The notes beneath the pieces were generated by a model that searched no databases, had not been told where the DNA came from, and saw only the letters and a list, made by a program, of their open reading frames with translations. From contig NZ_AUIV01000006.1 of NCBI RefSeq assembly GCF_000423885.1, positions 1 through 64,000 of the forward strand: a DNA stretch of 64,000 nt, in the 5' to 3' direction. The stretch comes from Thermomonas fusca DSM 15424. GTDB lineage: Bacteria > Pseudomonadota > Gammaproteobacteria > Xanthomonadales > Xanthomonadaceae. Position numbers and translations under genes: made by a program. Below, piece by piece: positions 41,994-51,678 of the stretch (position 1 is its first letter; each line of letters begins with the position of its first letter).

Positions 41994-44084
41994 ATGTCCC
42001 AGTTCTCCAGTGCCTGCCTGATCGCCGGCCTTGCCATCGCCGGCGGTGCGTCCGCCCAGACCCCGCCGAACGCCGATCCGCACGCCTGGCTGGAAGACGT
42101 GCAGGGCGAGAAGGCGCTGGCCTGGGTCAGGGCGCGCAATGCCAAGGCCGAGGCGGAGATTGCCGGCACGCCCGCGTTCAAGGCGCTGGAAGCGCAGATC
42201 CGCGCCATCCTCGACTCCGACGCCAAGATCCCGGGCGTCGAGAAGATCGGCGACTACTACTACAACTTCTGGAAGGACAAGCAGCACGAGCGCGGAGTCT
42301 GGCGTCGCACCACTCTGGCCGAATACCGCAAGCCGGAGCCGAAGTGGGAAACCGTGCTGGACCTCGACGCGCTGAACAAGGCCGAGAACGCCAAGTGGGT
42401 CTGGCATGGCGCCGACTGCCTCAAGCCGAAGTACCAGCGCTGCCTGATCGCGCTGTCGCCGGGCGGCTCCGATGCCGACGTGACCCGCGAGTTCGACCTG
42501 ACCACCAAGCAGTTCGTGCAGGACGGTTTCTTCCGTCCGGAAGCCAAGGGCGGCTTGTCCTGGATCGACGACAACACGGTCTATGTGTTCACCGATTTCG
42601 GCCCCGGCACCCTGACCAGCTCGGGTTATCCCAACATCGTCAAGGAATGGAAGCGCGGCACCCCGCTGGCGGCGGCGAAGCCCATCTATGAGGGCAAGCC
42701 CGGCGACATGTATATCGCCGCGATGCGCGACCACACGCCGGGCTGGCAGCGCGATTTCGTCAGCCGCACGCTGGCGTTCTACAACGACGAGCTGTACCTG
42801 CGGAATGCCGACGGCTCGCTGTCGAAGATCGATGCGCCGAACAGCGCGCAGAAGGGCGTGCACAAGGAGTGGTTGCTGCTGGAGTTGCGCGAGCCGTATG
42901 AAGCCGGCGGCAAGACCTGGAGGCCCGGCTCGCTGATCGTCATCCGCTTCGATGACTTCATGGCCGGCAAGCGCGACTTCACCGCGCTGTTCGAGCCGAC
43001 CGAAAACGCCGCGCTGGCGGGCTACACGTGGACCCGCGATCACCTCGTCCTCAACGTGATGGAGGACGTCAAGAACCGGCTGTCGGTGCTCACCCCGGGC
43101 AAGAACGGCTGGGCGAAGTCGGCGTTTGTCGGCGCGCCCACCATCGGCACCATCGGCGTGGGCGCGGTGGATGCGGATGACAGAAATGCGGTTTGGCTGA
43201 CCGCCACCGATTTCCTGACCCCGACCACGCTGTCCATCGCTGAGGTCGGCAGCAAGCCCGAAGTGCTGAAGTCCAACCCGGTGTTCTTCGACGGATCGAA
43301 GGACGTGATCGAGCAGCACTTCGCCACCAGCAAGGACGGCACCAAGGTGCCCTACTTCCTCGTTCGGCCGAAGGACTTGGCATTCGACGGCAAGGCGCCG
43401 ACCCTGCTGTACGGCTACGGCGGTTTCGAGATTTCGATGACGCCGGCCTATTCCGGCGGCATCGGCAAGGGCTGGCTGGAGAAGGGCGGCGTGTACGCGC
43501 TGGCCAACATCCGCGGCGGCGGCGAGTACGGCCCGCGCTGGCACCAGGCCGCGCTCAAGGCCAATCGCCACAAGGCCTACGAGGACTTTGCCGCGATCGC
43601 CGACGACCTGGTGGCCCGCAAGATCACTTCGCCTGCGCACCTGGGCACCATGGGCGGCAGCAATGGCGGCCTGCTGATGGGCAACATGCTCACGCAATAT
43701 CCGGAGAAGTTCGGCGCCATCGTGGTGCAGGTGCCGCTGCTGGACATGAAGCGCTACAACCACCTGCTGGCCGGGGCCTCGTGGATGGCCGAGTACGGCA
43801 ATCCCGACACCGCCGACTGGGAATTCATCAAGAGCTTCTCGCCCTACCACCTGTTCGACGCGAGCAAGACCTATCCGGCGACCCTGTTCACCACCTCGAC
43901 CAAGGACGACCGCGTGCATCCGGGCCATGCCCGCAAGATGATGGCGCTGATGGAAGCGGCCGGTAAGGACGTGCGCTACTACGAGAACATCGAAGGCGGT
44001 CACGGCGGCGCGGCCAACAACGCGCAGGCGGCGCACATGAACGCGCTGGCCTACACCTTCCTGTGGGACCAGTTGGCGAAGTGA
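41994..44084 (+). CDS. Prolyl oligopeptidase family serine peptidase (S9)
   Basis: A 696-residue peptidase with a signal peptide (1-21, ending ASAQ), so it acts in the periplasm. An N-terminal seven-bladed propeller (about 70-410) gates a C-terminal alpha/beta-hydrolase domain with nucleophile Ser556 in GGSNGG, Asp in STKDDRVHP and His in EGGHGG. S9 enzymes of this kind cut short peptides after proline or related residues. It is followed 75 bases on by a related S9 peptidase, with a REP-like hairpin between them. Confidence 0.93.
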   Translation: MSQFSSACLIAGLAIAGGASAQTPPNADPHAWLEDVQGEKALAWVRARNAKAEAEIAGTPAFKALEAQIRAILDSDAKIPGVEKIGDYYYNFWKDKQHERGVWRRTTLAEYRKPEPKWETVLDLDALNKAENAKWVWHGADCLKPKYQRCLIALSPGGSDADVTREFDLTTKQFVQDGFFRPEAKGGLSWIDDNTVYVFTDFGPGTLTSSGYPNIVKEWKRGTPLAAAKPIYEGKPGDMYIAAMRDHTPGWQRDFVSRTLAFYNDELYLRNADGSLSKIDAPNSAQKGVHKEWLLLELREPYEAGGKTWRPGSLIVIRFDDFMAGKRDFTALFEPTENAALAGYTWTRDHLVLNVMEDVKNRLSVLTPGKNGWAKSAFVGAPTIGTIGVGAVDADDRNAVWLTATDFLTPTTLSIAEVGSKPEVLKSNPVFFDGSKDVIEQHFATSKDGTKVPYFLVRPKDLAFDGKAPTLLYGYGGFEISMTPAYSGGIGKGWLEKGGVYALANIRGGGEYGPRWHQAALKANRHKAYEDFAAIADDLVARKITSPAHLGTMGGSNGGLLMGNMLTQYPEKFGAIVVQVPLLDMKRYNHLLAGASWMAEYGNPDTADWEFIKSFSPYHLFDASKTYPATLFTTSTKDDRVHPGHARKMMALMEAAGKDVRYYENIEGGHGGAANNAQAAHMNALAYTFLWDQLAK

Positions 44085-44094
44085 TCGCCAGGCC

Positions 44095-44120
44095 GTCGTC
44101 CCCGCGCAAGCGGGGATGAC
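44095..44120. repeat. REP-like intergenic palindrome
   Basis: GTCGTCCCCGC-GCAA-GCGGGGATGAC forms an 11-bp stem with one G-T wobble between the two S9 peptidase genes. One arm recurs at 14640-14657. It may end or stabilise the upstream mRNA. Confidence 0.65.
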
Positions 44121-44159
44121 GAGGAAAAGCGTTGCAAACCGCTTCCCGGAGCCCCATCC

Positions 44160-46313
44160 ATGAAATCCCACGCACTGATCGCCGGTCTTGTCCTCATGAG
44201 CAGCCTTGCCTCCGCCCAGACTCCGCCCACGCCGCCCGATGCGGACAAGAAACCGCACGTGGTGAAGGCGCCGTTCGGCGCCGAGCGCCAGGACGAGTAC
44301 TACTGGCTGCGCGACGACAGCCGCAAGGACGCCGCGATGCTCGGCTACCTCAACGCCGAGAACGCCTATGCCGACGCCGTGCTGGCGCCGAGCAAGCCGG
44401 TGCAGGACAAGCTCTACGACGAGATCGTGGCGCGCATCAAGCAGGACGATGCCAGCGTGCCCTACCGCGACCGTGGGTACTGGTACTACTCGCGGTTCGA
44501 GACCGGCAAGGACTACCCGGTGCATGCGCGTCGCAAGGACGCGCCCGGCATCGACGCGCTGTCGATCCAGCAGGCCAATGCGGCCGGCGACTTTGCCGGG
44601 GAGGAAGTGCTGCTGGACGTCAACGCGCTTGCCGCCGGCAAGGACTACTACAGCGTCGGCGATTACGAAGTCACCCCGGACAACACCATCCTGGCCTACG
44701 CCGACGACAGCAACGGCCGCCGCCAGTACACCATCCGCTTCCGCAACCTCGTCACCGGGCAGGCCTATCCGGAAGCCATCGCCGGCGTGTCGGCCAACCT
44801 GGTCTGGGCCGACGACAACAAGACCCTGTTCTACGTCGAGAACGATCCGGAGACGTTGCTCACGGTGCGGGTGAAGAAGCACGTGTTGGGCACCGACCCG
44901 ACGCTGGACCCGGTTGTCTACGAGGAGAAGGACGACAGCTTCTACATGGGCATCGACCGCACCCGCGACGACAAGTACATCGTCATCGGGATGAGCAGCA
45001 CGGTGTCCGACGAACTGCGCTACGCGCCGGCCAACGACCCGCGCGAGTTCAAGGTGCTCAGCGCCCGCGCGCGTGACGTGGAATACGACGCCGACCACTT
45101 CGGCGGGCGCTGGGTCATCCGCACCAACGATGGCAAGGCGACCAACTTCAAACTGGTCACCGCCGCCGATGGCGCCACCTCGCGCAAGGACTGGCAGGAC
45201 TGGATCGCGCACCGCGACGACGTGCTGGTGGAAGGCTTCGAGCTGTTCGACGGTTTCACCGCCATCGCCGAGCGCAGCGGCGGCCTGGAGCGCGTGCGCC
45301 TGCTGAAGGCGGACGGGGAGGAATACATCAAGGCTGACGAGTCGGCCTACTCGATGGGCCTCGACGTCAACAGCGAGCCGGATACCGACTGGGTGCGCTA
45401 CAGCTATACCTCGATGACCACGCCGGCCACCGTCTACGAGCTGAACTTCAAGACCGGCGAACGCCGCCTGCTCAAGCGCCAGCCGGTGCTGGGCGGCTAT
45501 GACCCCGCCAACTACGTCACCGAGCGGCTGTGGGCCACCGCGCGCGACGGCACGAAGATTCCCGTCTCCATCGTCTACCGCAAGGGCTTCCAGAAGAACG
45601 GCAAGGCGGCGCTGCTGCAGTACGCCTACGGCAGCTACGGCATGTCGATGGACCCCGGCTTCTCGGTCACCACGGTCAGCCTGCTGGACCGCGGTATGGC
45701 CTACGCCATCGCCCACATCCGCGGCGGCCAGGAGATGGGCCGCAAGTGGTACGAAGACGGCAAGCTGCTGAAGAAAAAGAACAGCTTCACCGACTTCATC
45801 GACGTCACCGATTTCCTGGTCAAGGAAGGCTATGCCGCACCCGATCGCGTGGCCGCGCACGGCGGCAGCGCCGGCGGCCTGCTGATGGGCGCGATCGCCA
45901 ATATGGCGCCGGACAAGTACCGGGTGATCCTGTCGCAGGTGCCGTTCGTGGACGTGGTCACCACCATGCTGGACCCCACCATCCCGCTGACCACCAATGA
46001 ATACGACGAGTGGGGCAACCCGGAACAGAAGCCGTTCTACGACTACATCGTCACCTACTCGCCCTACGACAACCTGGAAGCCAAGGCCTACCCGGCGATG
46101 TTCGTCGGCACCGGGCTATGGGATTCGCAGGTGCAGTACTGGGAGCCGGCCAAATACGTGGCGCGGCTGCGCGACCTCAACACATCAAACGAGCCGGTCA
46201 TCTTCCGCACCAACATGGAAGCCGGCCACGGCGGCAAGTCCGGGCGCTTCCGCCGCTATCGCGAGCAGGCGGAGATGTACGCCTTCATGCTGGAACGGCT
46301 GGGTGTCGAATAA
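44160..46313 (+). CDS. ptrB: Oligopeptidase B-type S9 peptidase
   Basis: A 717-residue S9 peptidase with a signal peptide (1-19, ending ASAQ). The N-terminal APFGAERQDEYYWLRDDSR is the oligopeptidase B signature. A propeller domain follows, then the hydrolase domain with Ser570 in HGGSAGG, the acid in VGTGLWDSQV and His in EAGHGG. Oligopeptidase B cuts after Lys/Arg in short peptides. It differs from E. coli PtrB in being exported. The two adjacent S9 enzymes of different specificity suggest a peptide-scavenging lifestyle. Confidence 0.93.
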   Translation: MKSHALIAGLVLMSSLASAQTPPTPPDADKKPHVVKAPFGAERQDEYYWLRDDSRKDAAMLGYLNAENAYADAVLAPSKPVQDKLYDEIVARIKQDDASVPYRDRGYWYYSRFETGKDYPVHARRKDAPGIDALSIQQANAAGDFAGEEVLLDVNALAAGKDYYSVGDYEVTPDNTILAYADDSNGRRQYTIRFRNLVTGQAYPEAIAGVSANLVWADDNKTLFYVENDPETLLTVRVKKHVLGTDPTLDPVVYEEKDDSFYMGIDRTRDDKYIVIGMSSTVSDELRYAPANDPREFKVLSARARDVEYDADHFGGRWVIRTNDGKATNFKLVTAADGATSRKDWQDWIAHRDDVLVEGFELFDGFTAIAERSGGLERVRLLKADGEEYIKADESAYSMGLDVNSEPDTDWVRYSYTSMTTPATVYELNFKTGERRLLKRQPVLGGYDPANYVTERLWATARDGTKIPVSIVYRKGFQKNGKAALLQYAYGSYGMSMDPGFSVTTVSLLDRGMAYAIAHIRGGQEMGRKWYEDGKLLKKKNSFTDFIDVTDFLVKEGYAAPDRVAAHGGSAGGLLMGAIANMAPDKYRVILSQVPFVDVVTTMLDPTIPLTTNEYDEWGNPEQKPFYDYIVTYSPYDNLEAKAYPAMFVGTGLWDSQVQYWEPAKYVARLRDLNTSNEPVIFRTNMEAGHGGKSGRFRRYREQAEMYAFMLERLGVE

Positions 46314-46425
46314 CCTCCGTTCACCCCTCCCAGGAGCGCCCCGAAAGGCGTGATGTTCCGCATGAACCCGTACAACCCTATTGCGCCGCCGCGGCGCGCC
46401 CTGCGGCAGCAGAGGCGATAGGCCC

Positions 46426-46788
46426 ATGACCCGCTGGTTGTGGGCCGGGTTGGCCTGGACCAGCCTGGCGCTGGGCATCATCGGCGCGTTCCTGCCGGTG
46501 ATGCCGACGGTGCCTTTCGTGCTGCTGTCGGCGTTCGCCGCCACCCGCGGCTCCGATCGCCTGCGCCGCTGGCTAGTGGAGCACCCGAAGTTCGGCCGCG
46601 CCATCCTCGACTGGGAGCAGAACGGCACGGTGTCGCGGCAGGCCAAGCGTTTCGCGATCGGCATGATGTGCGTGTCGTCAATATCGATGGCGATCTTCGC
46701 GCCGCGCTGGTGGATGGCTGCGATCGGCATCGGCGTGATGGCGCTGGTGTCGGTATGGCTGTGGCGGCGCCCCGAGCCGCGACAGTGA
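46426..46788 (+). CDS. DUF454 (YbaN) membrane protein
   Basis: A 120-residue inner-membrane protein. The conserved LGIIGAFLPVMPTVPFVLLSAFAATRGS and WLVEHPKFG region, here seen as PVMPTVPFVLLSAF and LVEHPKFGRAI, identifies DUF454/YbaN. It has three to four helices; function unknown. ATG 46426 was chosen over in-frame upstream codons because it starts at the first membrane helix. Confidence 0.9.
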   Translation: MTRWLWAGLAWTSLALGIIGAFLPVMPTVPFVLLSAFAATRGSDRLRRWLVEHPKFGRAILDWEQNGTVSRQAKRFAIGMMCVSSISMAIFAPRWWMAAIGIGVMALVSVWLWRRPEPRQ

Positions 46789-46814
46789 TGCGGGCGCGCG
46801 GGTACACTGCGGCG

Positions 46815-47006
46815 ATGACCAAGCGCCTCGTCCTGCTCTCGCTCCTTTCCTGCCTGCTGGCCGCCTGCGGCAACAAGGGGCCGCTGGTATTGCCGGAGCA
46901 GCCCGCCGCTGCGCCGGCAGAGCAAACCCCGGCCGAAACCCCGCCAGCGCCCGCGGCGGAACCGCCGGCCAACGGGGACGCCGGCACGCCCGCCCGCCAG
47001 CCCTGA
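46815..47006 (+). CDS. lptM: LptM (YifL) small lipoprotein
   Basis: A 63-residue lipoprotein. The signal peptide ends LLAAC, with the lipidated Cys at 18. GNKGPLVLPE right after it is the LptM/YifL signature (CGxKGPLxxP). The rest is Pro/Ala-rich and disordered. In E. coli LptM promotes oxidative maturation of the LPS translocon LptD. The order lptM-dapF-DUF484 matches enterobacteria, and only 7 bases separate it from dapF. Confidence 0.88.
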   Translation: MTKRLVLLSLLSCLLAACGNKGPLVLPEQPAAAPAEQTPAETPPAPAAEPPANGDAGTPARQP

Positions 47007-47013
47007 GCCGGCC

Positions 47014-47862
47014 ATGCGTTTCACCAAGATGCACGGTGCCGGCAACGATTTCGTCGTGCTGGACCTGCGCGGCGCCCTGCCCGCGCCCACGCCCGAACTT
47101 TGCGCGCGCCTGGGCGACCGCCATTTCGGCGTCGGCTGCGACCAGATCCTGACCATCGAGCCGCCGCGCAGCGCCGGCAGCATCGCCGCCTACCGGATCT
47201 GGAACGCCGATGGTTCGGCGTCCGGCCAGTGCGGCAACGGCGCGCGCTGTGTCGCCGCGTGGCTGGTGCGCGACGGCGCTGCCCCCGCGGATGCGGGCTT
47301 CATCATCGAAAGCCCGGCCGGCGTGCATCCGGTGCAACACGACGGCGAGGGCGGTTTCGTCATCGACATGGGCGCGCCGCGCTTCGCCCCGGCCGAGATC
47401 CCGCTGGCCGGCGTCGACGGCGAACACGACGAATACATGTTCGCCCTTGACGGCGAAACCCTGCGCTTCGGCGCGGTATCGATGGGCAACCCGCACGCGG
47501 TGATCGAGGTCGCCGACGTCGATGCCGCGGATGTCGCCTGCACCGGCCCGGCCGTGCAGGCCAGCGCGATGTTCCCGGCGTCGGCCAACGTCGGTTTCGC
47601 CCAGGTGCTGGCGCCGGACCGCATCCGCCTGCGCGTGTTCGAGCGCGGCGTCGGCGAGACGCTGGCCTGCGGCAGCGGCGCCTGCGCGGCGGTGGCGGTG
47701 CTGGCGCGGCGCGGCCGCGTGCAGGCCGATGCCGGGGTGGCGGTGGAACTGCCTGGCGGCACCCTGCGCATCCGCCGCGACAGCGCCGCCAACAGCGTGT
47801 TCATGGCCGGCCCGGCCGCATTCGTGTTCGAAGGCAATCTGCTTTCCCAGGAGCAACCGTGA
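47014..47862 (+). CDS. dapF: Diaminopimelate epimerase
   Basis: A 282-residue cofactor-free racemase converting LL- to meso-diaminopimelate for lysine and peptidoglycan. Both catalytic cysteines are present: Cys73 in GQCGNGARC and Cys219 in LACGSGAC. Length and N-terminus (MRFTKMHGAGNDF) are standard. Its stop overlaps the GTG start of the DUF484 gene (GTGA). Confidence 0.97.
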   Translation: MRFTKMHGAGNDFVVLDLRGALPAPTPELCARLGDRHFGVGCDQILTIEPPRSAGSIAAYRIWNADGSASGQCGNGARCVAAWLVRDGAAPADAGFIIESPAGVHPVQHDGEGGFVIDMGAPRFAPAEIPLAGVDGEHDEYMFALDGETLRFGAVSMGNPHAVIEVADVDAADVACTGPAVQASAMFPASANVGFAQVLAPDRIRLRVFERGVGETLACGSGACAAVAVLARRGRVQADAGVAVELPGGTLRIRRDSAANSVFMAGPAAFVFEGNLLSQEQP

Positions 47863-48542
47863 CGATGGATTTCAATGACGCCACCGAGAAGCTCGGCGCG
47901 CACGAAGTGGCGGCCTGGCTGCGCCGTCACCCGGCCTTCCTGCAGCAGTTCCCGGACCTGGCGCTGACCCTGGTGGTGCCGCGCGAGAACGGCCCCACCG
48001 CTTCGCTGGCCAGCTATCAGCTGGACATCCTGCGCGAGAAGAACCGCGAGCTGACCAAGCGCCTGCACGAGCTGTTCGCCACCGCGCAGGAAAACGAGCG
48101 GCTGGCGGTGCGCACCCACCAGTTGACCCTCGCGCTGCTGAAGCAGGACAGCGCGGCCAGCACCCTGCGCGCGATGGCGGCGGCGCTGGCCGAGGACTTC
48201 CACGGCGACCTGGTGCGCATCGTCGGCTTCCGCGCCGTCGACGGGCTGGAAGATGCGGACTGGTTCCAGCACATCGCCGAGGACCACCCGCGCGTGGAAG
48301 GCTTCCGCGACATCATCGCCGCCGGCGAGCCGGTCTGTGGTCGCCTGCACCCCGACAAGAACGCGCTGCTGTACGGCGTGCGTGCCGACGAAGTGCAGAG
48401 TTCCGCGCTGCTGGCGTTGCCGGGCGTGGGCCTGGTGGCGGTGGGCAGCCGCGACGCCAACCGCTTCTTCCCCGGCATGGGCACGCTGTTCCTGCGCATG
48501 ATGGGCGAGGCGCTGGCGGCGGGACTGCGGCGCTTCGGCTGA
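47859..48542 (+). CDS. DUF484 family protein
   Basis: A 227-residue protein with an N-terminal helix bundle (VAAWLRRHPAFLQQFPDL), a coiled coil (LDILREKNRELTKRLHELF) and a GAF-like domain (about 100-225) ending FLRMMGEALAAGLRRFG. It is the family found between dapF and xerC in many gammaproteobacteria. Function unknown. GTG 47859 has GGAG five bases upstream; ATG 47865 is the alternative. Here xerC does not follow; nagA does. Confidence 0.9.
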   Translation: MTMDFNDATEKLGAHEVAAWLRRHPAFLQQFPDLALTLVVPRENGPTASLASYQLDILREKNRELTKRLHELFATAQENERLAVRTHQLTLALLKQDSAASTLRAMAAALAEDFHGDLVRIVGFRAVDGLEDADWFQHIAEDHPRVEGFRDIIAAGEPVCGRLHPDKNALLYGVRADEVQSSALLALPGVGLVAVGSRDANRFFPGMGTLFLRMMGEALAAGLRRFG

Positions 48543-48562
48543 GACGCCTGCGGGCGCTGCGC

Positions 48563-49696
48563 ATGACCACCCGCATCTTCCACAACGGCCACGTCCTCAC
48601 AGCGCGTGGCTTCGAGCGCGATGCCTGCGTGGTGGTCGAGGACGGCCACGTCGTCGCGCTGCTGCACGGCGAGCCACCGGCGCGCGGCGAACGCATCGAC
48701 CTGCAGGGCGGCTGGCTGGTGCCCGGCTTCATCGACGTGCAGGTCAACGGCGGCGGTGGCGTGCTGTTCAACAACGACACCAGCGTCGAGGGCATCGCCG
48801 CCATCGGCCGCGCGCATCGCGGCTTCGGCACCACGGGCTTCCTGCCCACCCTGATCAGCGACGACGCCGAGGTGATGCGCCGCGCGATCGCGGCGACGCG
48901 CGATGCCATCGCGCAGGGCGTGCCCGGCGTGCTCGGTCTCCATCTGGAGGGGCCGTACCTCGCGCCCACGCGCGGGGGCACCCACGATGCCGGCAAGTTC
49001 CGCGTGCCGGATGCCGATGAGATCGCGATGGCGACCTCGCTGGACAACGGCATCACCCTCATCACCCTCGCTCCGGAGCGCGTGCCGCTGGCCAGCATCC
49101 GCGCGCTGGTCGAACGCGGCGCGATCGTCTGCGCCGGCCACAGCGCCGCCAGCCATGAGGAAGCCCGCGCCGGGCTGGACGCGGGCATCACCGGTTTCAC
49201 CCATCTCTACAACGCGATGAGCCCGCTGCAGGGCCGCGAGCCGGGCATGGTGGGTGCGGCGCTGGAGGATGCCGGCAGCTGGTGCGGGGTGATCGTCGAC
49301 GGCGTGCACGTGCATCCGGCCAGCCTGAAGGTGGCCGTTGCCGCCAAACCGCGCGGCAAGGTGCTGCTGGTGACCGACGCGATGCCGATGGTCGGCGGCG
49401 CCACGCCCAGCTTCGACCTCTACGGCGAAACCATCACCGCCGTCGACGGCGTGGTGCGCAATGCCGCCGGCGCGCTGGCCGGCTCCGCGCTGGACATGGC
49501 CGGCGCCGTCCGCAATACCGTGCGCCTGCTGGGACTGCCGCTGGACGAAGCCTGCCGGATGGCGTCGCAGTACCCGGCGGAGTTCCTTGGCCTGGGCGGC
49601 GAACGGGGGTGGATCGCGCCGGGTTATCGCGCCGACCTGGTGCTGCTGGATGCCGGGGTGGACGTGCAGCGCTGCTGGATCGGCGGCGACGAGTGA
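48563..49696 (+). CDS. nagA: N-acetylglucosamine-6-phosphate deacetylase
   Basis: A 377-residue amidohydrolase removing acetate from GlcNAc-6-P in cell-wall and chitin sugar recycling. The metal ligand Glu is in LHLEGPYL, the His ligands in CAGHSAAS and FTHLYNAM, and the catalytic Asp in VTDAMPMVGG. Length is typical. It lies 20 bases after DUF484, in the position usually taken by xerC, so this may be a local rearrangement. No nagB or transporter gene is nearby. Confidence 0.95.
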   Translation: MTTRIFHNGHVLTARGFERDACVVVEDGHVVALLHGEPPARGERIDLQGGWLVPGFIDVQVNGGGGVLFNNDTSVEGIAAIGRAHRGFGTTGFLPTLISDDAEVMRRAIAATRDAIAQGVPGVLGLHLEGPYLAPTRGGTHDAGKFRVPDADEIAMATSLDNGITLITLAPERVPLASIRALVERGAIVCAGHSAASHEEARAGLDAGITGFTHLYNAMSPLQGREPGMVGAALEDAGSWCGVIVDGVHVHPASLKVAVAAKPRGKVLLVTDAMPMVGGATPSFDLYGETITAVDGVVRNAAGALAGSALDMAGAVRNTVRLLGLPLDEACRMASQYPAEFLGLGGERGWIAPGYRADLVLLDAGVDVQRCWIGGDE

Positions 49697-49699
49697 ACG

Positions 49700-51634
49700 C
49701 TACGCCGCGCGGGCAGGGCGTTCGCCGCGCTGGTTGATCCAGAAGCCCACTGCGGCCACCAGCAGCACCAGCAATTGCGCCAGCAGCGTCTGCCAGGTCG
49801 GGAATACGCCCAGCCAGTCCACGCGCGGCGCGGCCACCGCGCCCAGCCCGATCCAGCCGGCTTCCTGCAGCGCGGCCACGCCCTTGCCGGCCAGCACCAC
49901 CGCCAGCACGGCGATCAGCGCCGAGCTCCAGGCGAAGAACTTGCCGATCGGCAACCGCATGCCCAGCCGCAGCAGCGCCCAGGCCACCAGCGCCAGCAGC
50001 GCCACGCCGGCGGCCATGCCGGCGAGGATCGCGCGCGCGGTTTCGGGCGCCCACATCGCGGCATAGAACAGGATGGTCTCGAACACCTCGCGGTACACCG
50101 CCACGAACGCCAGCACGAACAGGAACACCATCGAGCGCCGCCCCAGCGCGGCGGAAACCCGCTCGCGCAGGTAGTGCTGCCAGCGCCCGGCCAGGCTCTT
50201 CTGGTGCATCCAGATGCCCACGCCCAGCAGCACCAGCGCCGCGAACAGCGAGGACAGGCCTTCGGTCAGCTCGCGGCTGGCCCCGCTGATGTCGACCAGC
50301 CAGGTGGCCAGCGCCCAGGTGATGCCGCCCGCGACCAGCGCCAGCCCCCAGCCGGCGTGCACCCACGGCAGCGCCTCCGGGCGGCCGCTCTTGCGCAGGA
50401 AGGCGATCATGCCGATCACCACCAGCAGCGCCTCCAGCCCTTCGCGCAGCAGGATGGCGAAGCTGCCGAGGAAGGCGGCAGTGACGTCGCCGCGTCCCTG
50501 CTCCAGCACCCGGTCGGCGCGGTCGAACAGCAGCGACGCCTGCGCCGCATCCTGGCGGATCGCATCGATGCCGGCGCCCGCGGCGATGTCCGAGCGCAGC
50601 TTGCCCATGGCGGCTTCGATACCGCGCAGCAGCGGGGTGTCGCGCGCGGCCAGCAGCGGCTCCACCGGCTCCACCCCATCAAGGTAGGCCGACAGCGCCA
50701 GCGCCGCCGCCTGCTTGCGCTCGCCGTCGGCATACGCCCGCAGGGTGGCCTGCAGCTGGCTGCGCGCCAGCGCCAGCGTCGCCGGCTTGGCGTCGCCTTC
50801 GTGCTGCAGCGCCTGCGGCTGCGCACGCAGGAAGGCGGTGATGGCGGCGGCCTGGCGGGCGTCCAGCACCTGCGCCAGCTGCGCCGGGCTGCTGCGCACC
50901 AGCGCCTGCAGGGAGGGCAGCGCGGCGTGCAGCCGGCCATCGTCCTGTGTCCACAGTGCTTCGCCCTCGCGGCGGGTGGCGGCGTCGAAGGCCATGCCGC
51001 CGACGTGGAAGGCCAGCGCCCAGCGCTGCGCCTCGTCCAGCTGCGCGTACGCCGGCATGGCGGTGCCGGCCACGCCGCGGCTGATCGCCTCGTACAGCGC
51101 CAGCGGGCTGCGCTGGGCCGCCCGCGCCATGTCGGTGAAATCGATCGGTGCCGGCACCATCCCGGCTGCAGCCGGACCGTCGCCGCGCCCGCTGGCGCCG
51201 TGGCAGCCGGCGCACTGCGCGGCATACAGGCTGGCCGCGGAGGCGGGCTCCGGCGTCGGCATCGCCGCGCTGCCGTCCCCGTAGGCCGCCAGCAACCCGT
51301 CGGCCAGCGCATGCGCAGCCTGCGCGACCTGCGCCGCATCGGCCCGGCGCTGCACCAGCGCGATCAGCCCATCCGCCTGCGCCAGCAGCGCACCACGCCG
51401 AGGATTGTCCGGCAGCGCGCCGATGCGTTCGCGCGCGGTGGTGGAGAACTCGCGCATCTCCGCGTATTCGCCGTCACTCACCACCTTGCCATCGGCTACC
51501 GCGCCGCCGTAGTCCACCGCGATGTAATCCAGCAGCTGCCAGGCTTGGCGCACGTCGGCATCCGCCGGCTGCGCGGCCGCGGCTGCAGCCGACAGCAGCA
51601 GTACCAACAGGCAGGTGAACCAGCGGGCCAGCAT
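49700..51634 (-). CDS. FTR1-family iron permease fused to cytochrome c
   Basis: A 644-residue protein. It has a signal peptide (1-21), a helical region, a cytochrome c domain with heme motif CAGCH (141-145) and an axial Met region (TAMPAY), a second helical domain (about 250-375), and a seven-helix FTR1 permease. The permease has the two Fe-binding REXXE motifs, REGLE in FAILLREGLEALL and REVFE in VAVYREVFETIL. Such fusions are thought to oxidise Fe(II) and pass Fe(III) through the membrane, combining EfeU with its oxidase. A Fur-like box lies 45 bases upstream. The start at 51634 is set by the signal peptide. Confidence 0.9.
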   Translation of the reverse strand: MLARWFTCLLVLLLSAAAAAAQPADADVRQAWQLLDYIAVDYGGAVADGKVVSDGEYAEMREFSTTARERIGALPDNPRRGALLAQADGLIALVQRRADAAQVAQAAHALADGLLAAYGDGSAAMPTPEPASAASLYAAQCAGCHGASGRGDGPAAAGMVPAPIDFTDMARAAQRSPLALYEAISRGVAGTAMPAYAQLDEAQRWALAFHVGGMAFDAATRREGEALWTQDDGRLHAALPSLQALVRSSPAQLAQVLDARQAAAITAFLRAQPQALQHEGDAKPATLALARSQLQATLRAYADGERKQAAALALSAYLDGVEPVEPLLAARDTPLLRGIEAAMGKLRSDIAAGAGIDAIRQDAAQASLLFDRADRVLEQGRGDVTAAFLGSFAILLREGLEALLVVIGMIAFLRKSGRPEALPWVHAGWGLALVAGGITWALATWLVDISGASRELTEGLSSLFAALVLLGVGIWMHQKSLAGRWQHYLRERVSAALGRRSMVFLFVLAFVAVYREVFETILFYAAMWAPETARAILAGMAAGVALLALVAWALLRLGMRLPIGKFFAWSSALIAVLAVVLAGKGVAALQEAGWIGLGAVAAPRVDWLGVFPTWQTLLAQLLVLLVAAVGFWINQRGERPARAA

Positions 51635-51678
51635 CGCGATATCCCGGTCAAGCGAGGCGGACAGTGTATCCCTAATTC

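Noticed and set aside
41955..45860. A 1301-codon minus-strand frame opposite both S9 genes
   Set aside because: Antisense artefact of GC-rich codon use; the plus strand has two complete catalytic domains.
46353..46421. 22-residue ORF before DUF454
   Set aside because: Basic and Pro-rich with no family; probably chance in the leader, though GAAAGG precedes it.
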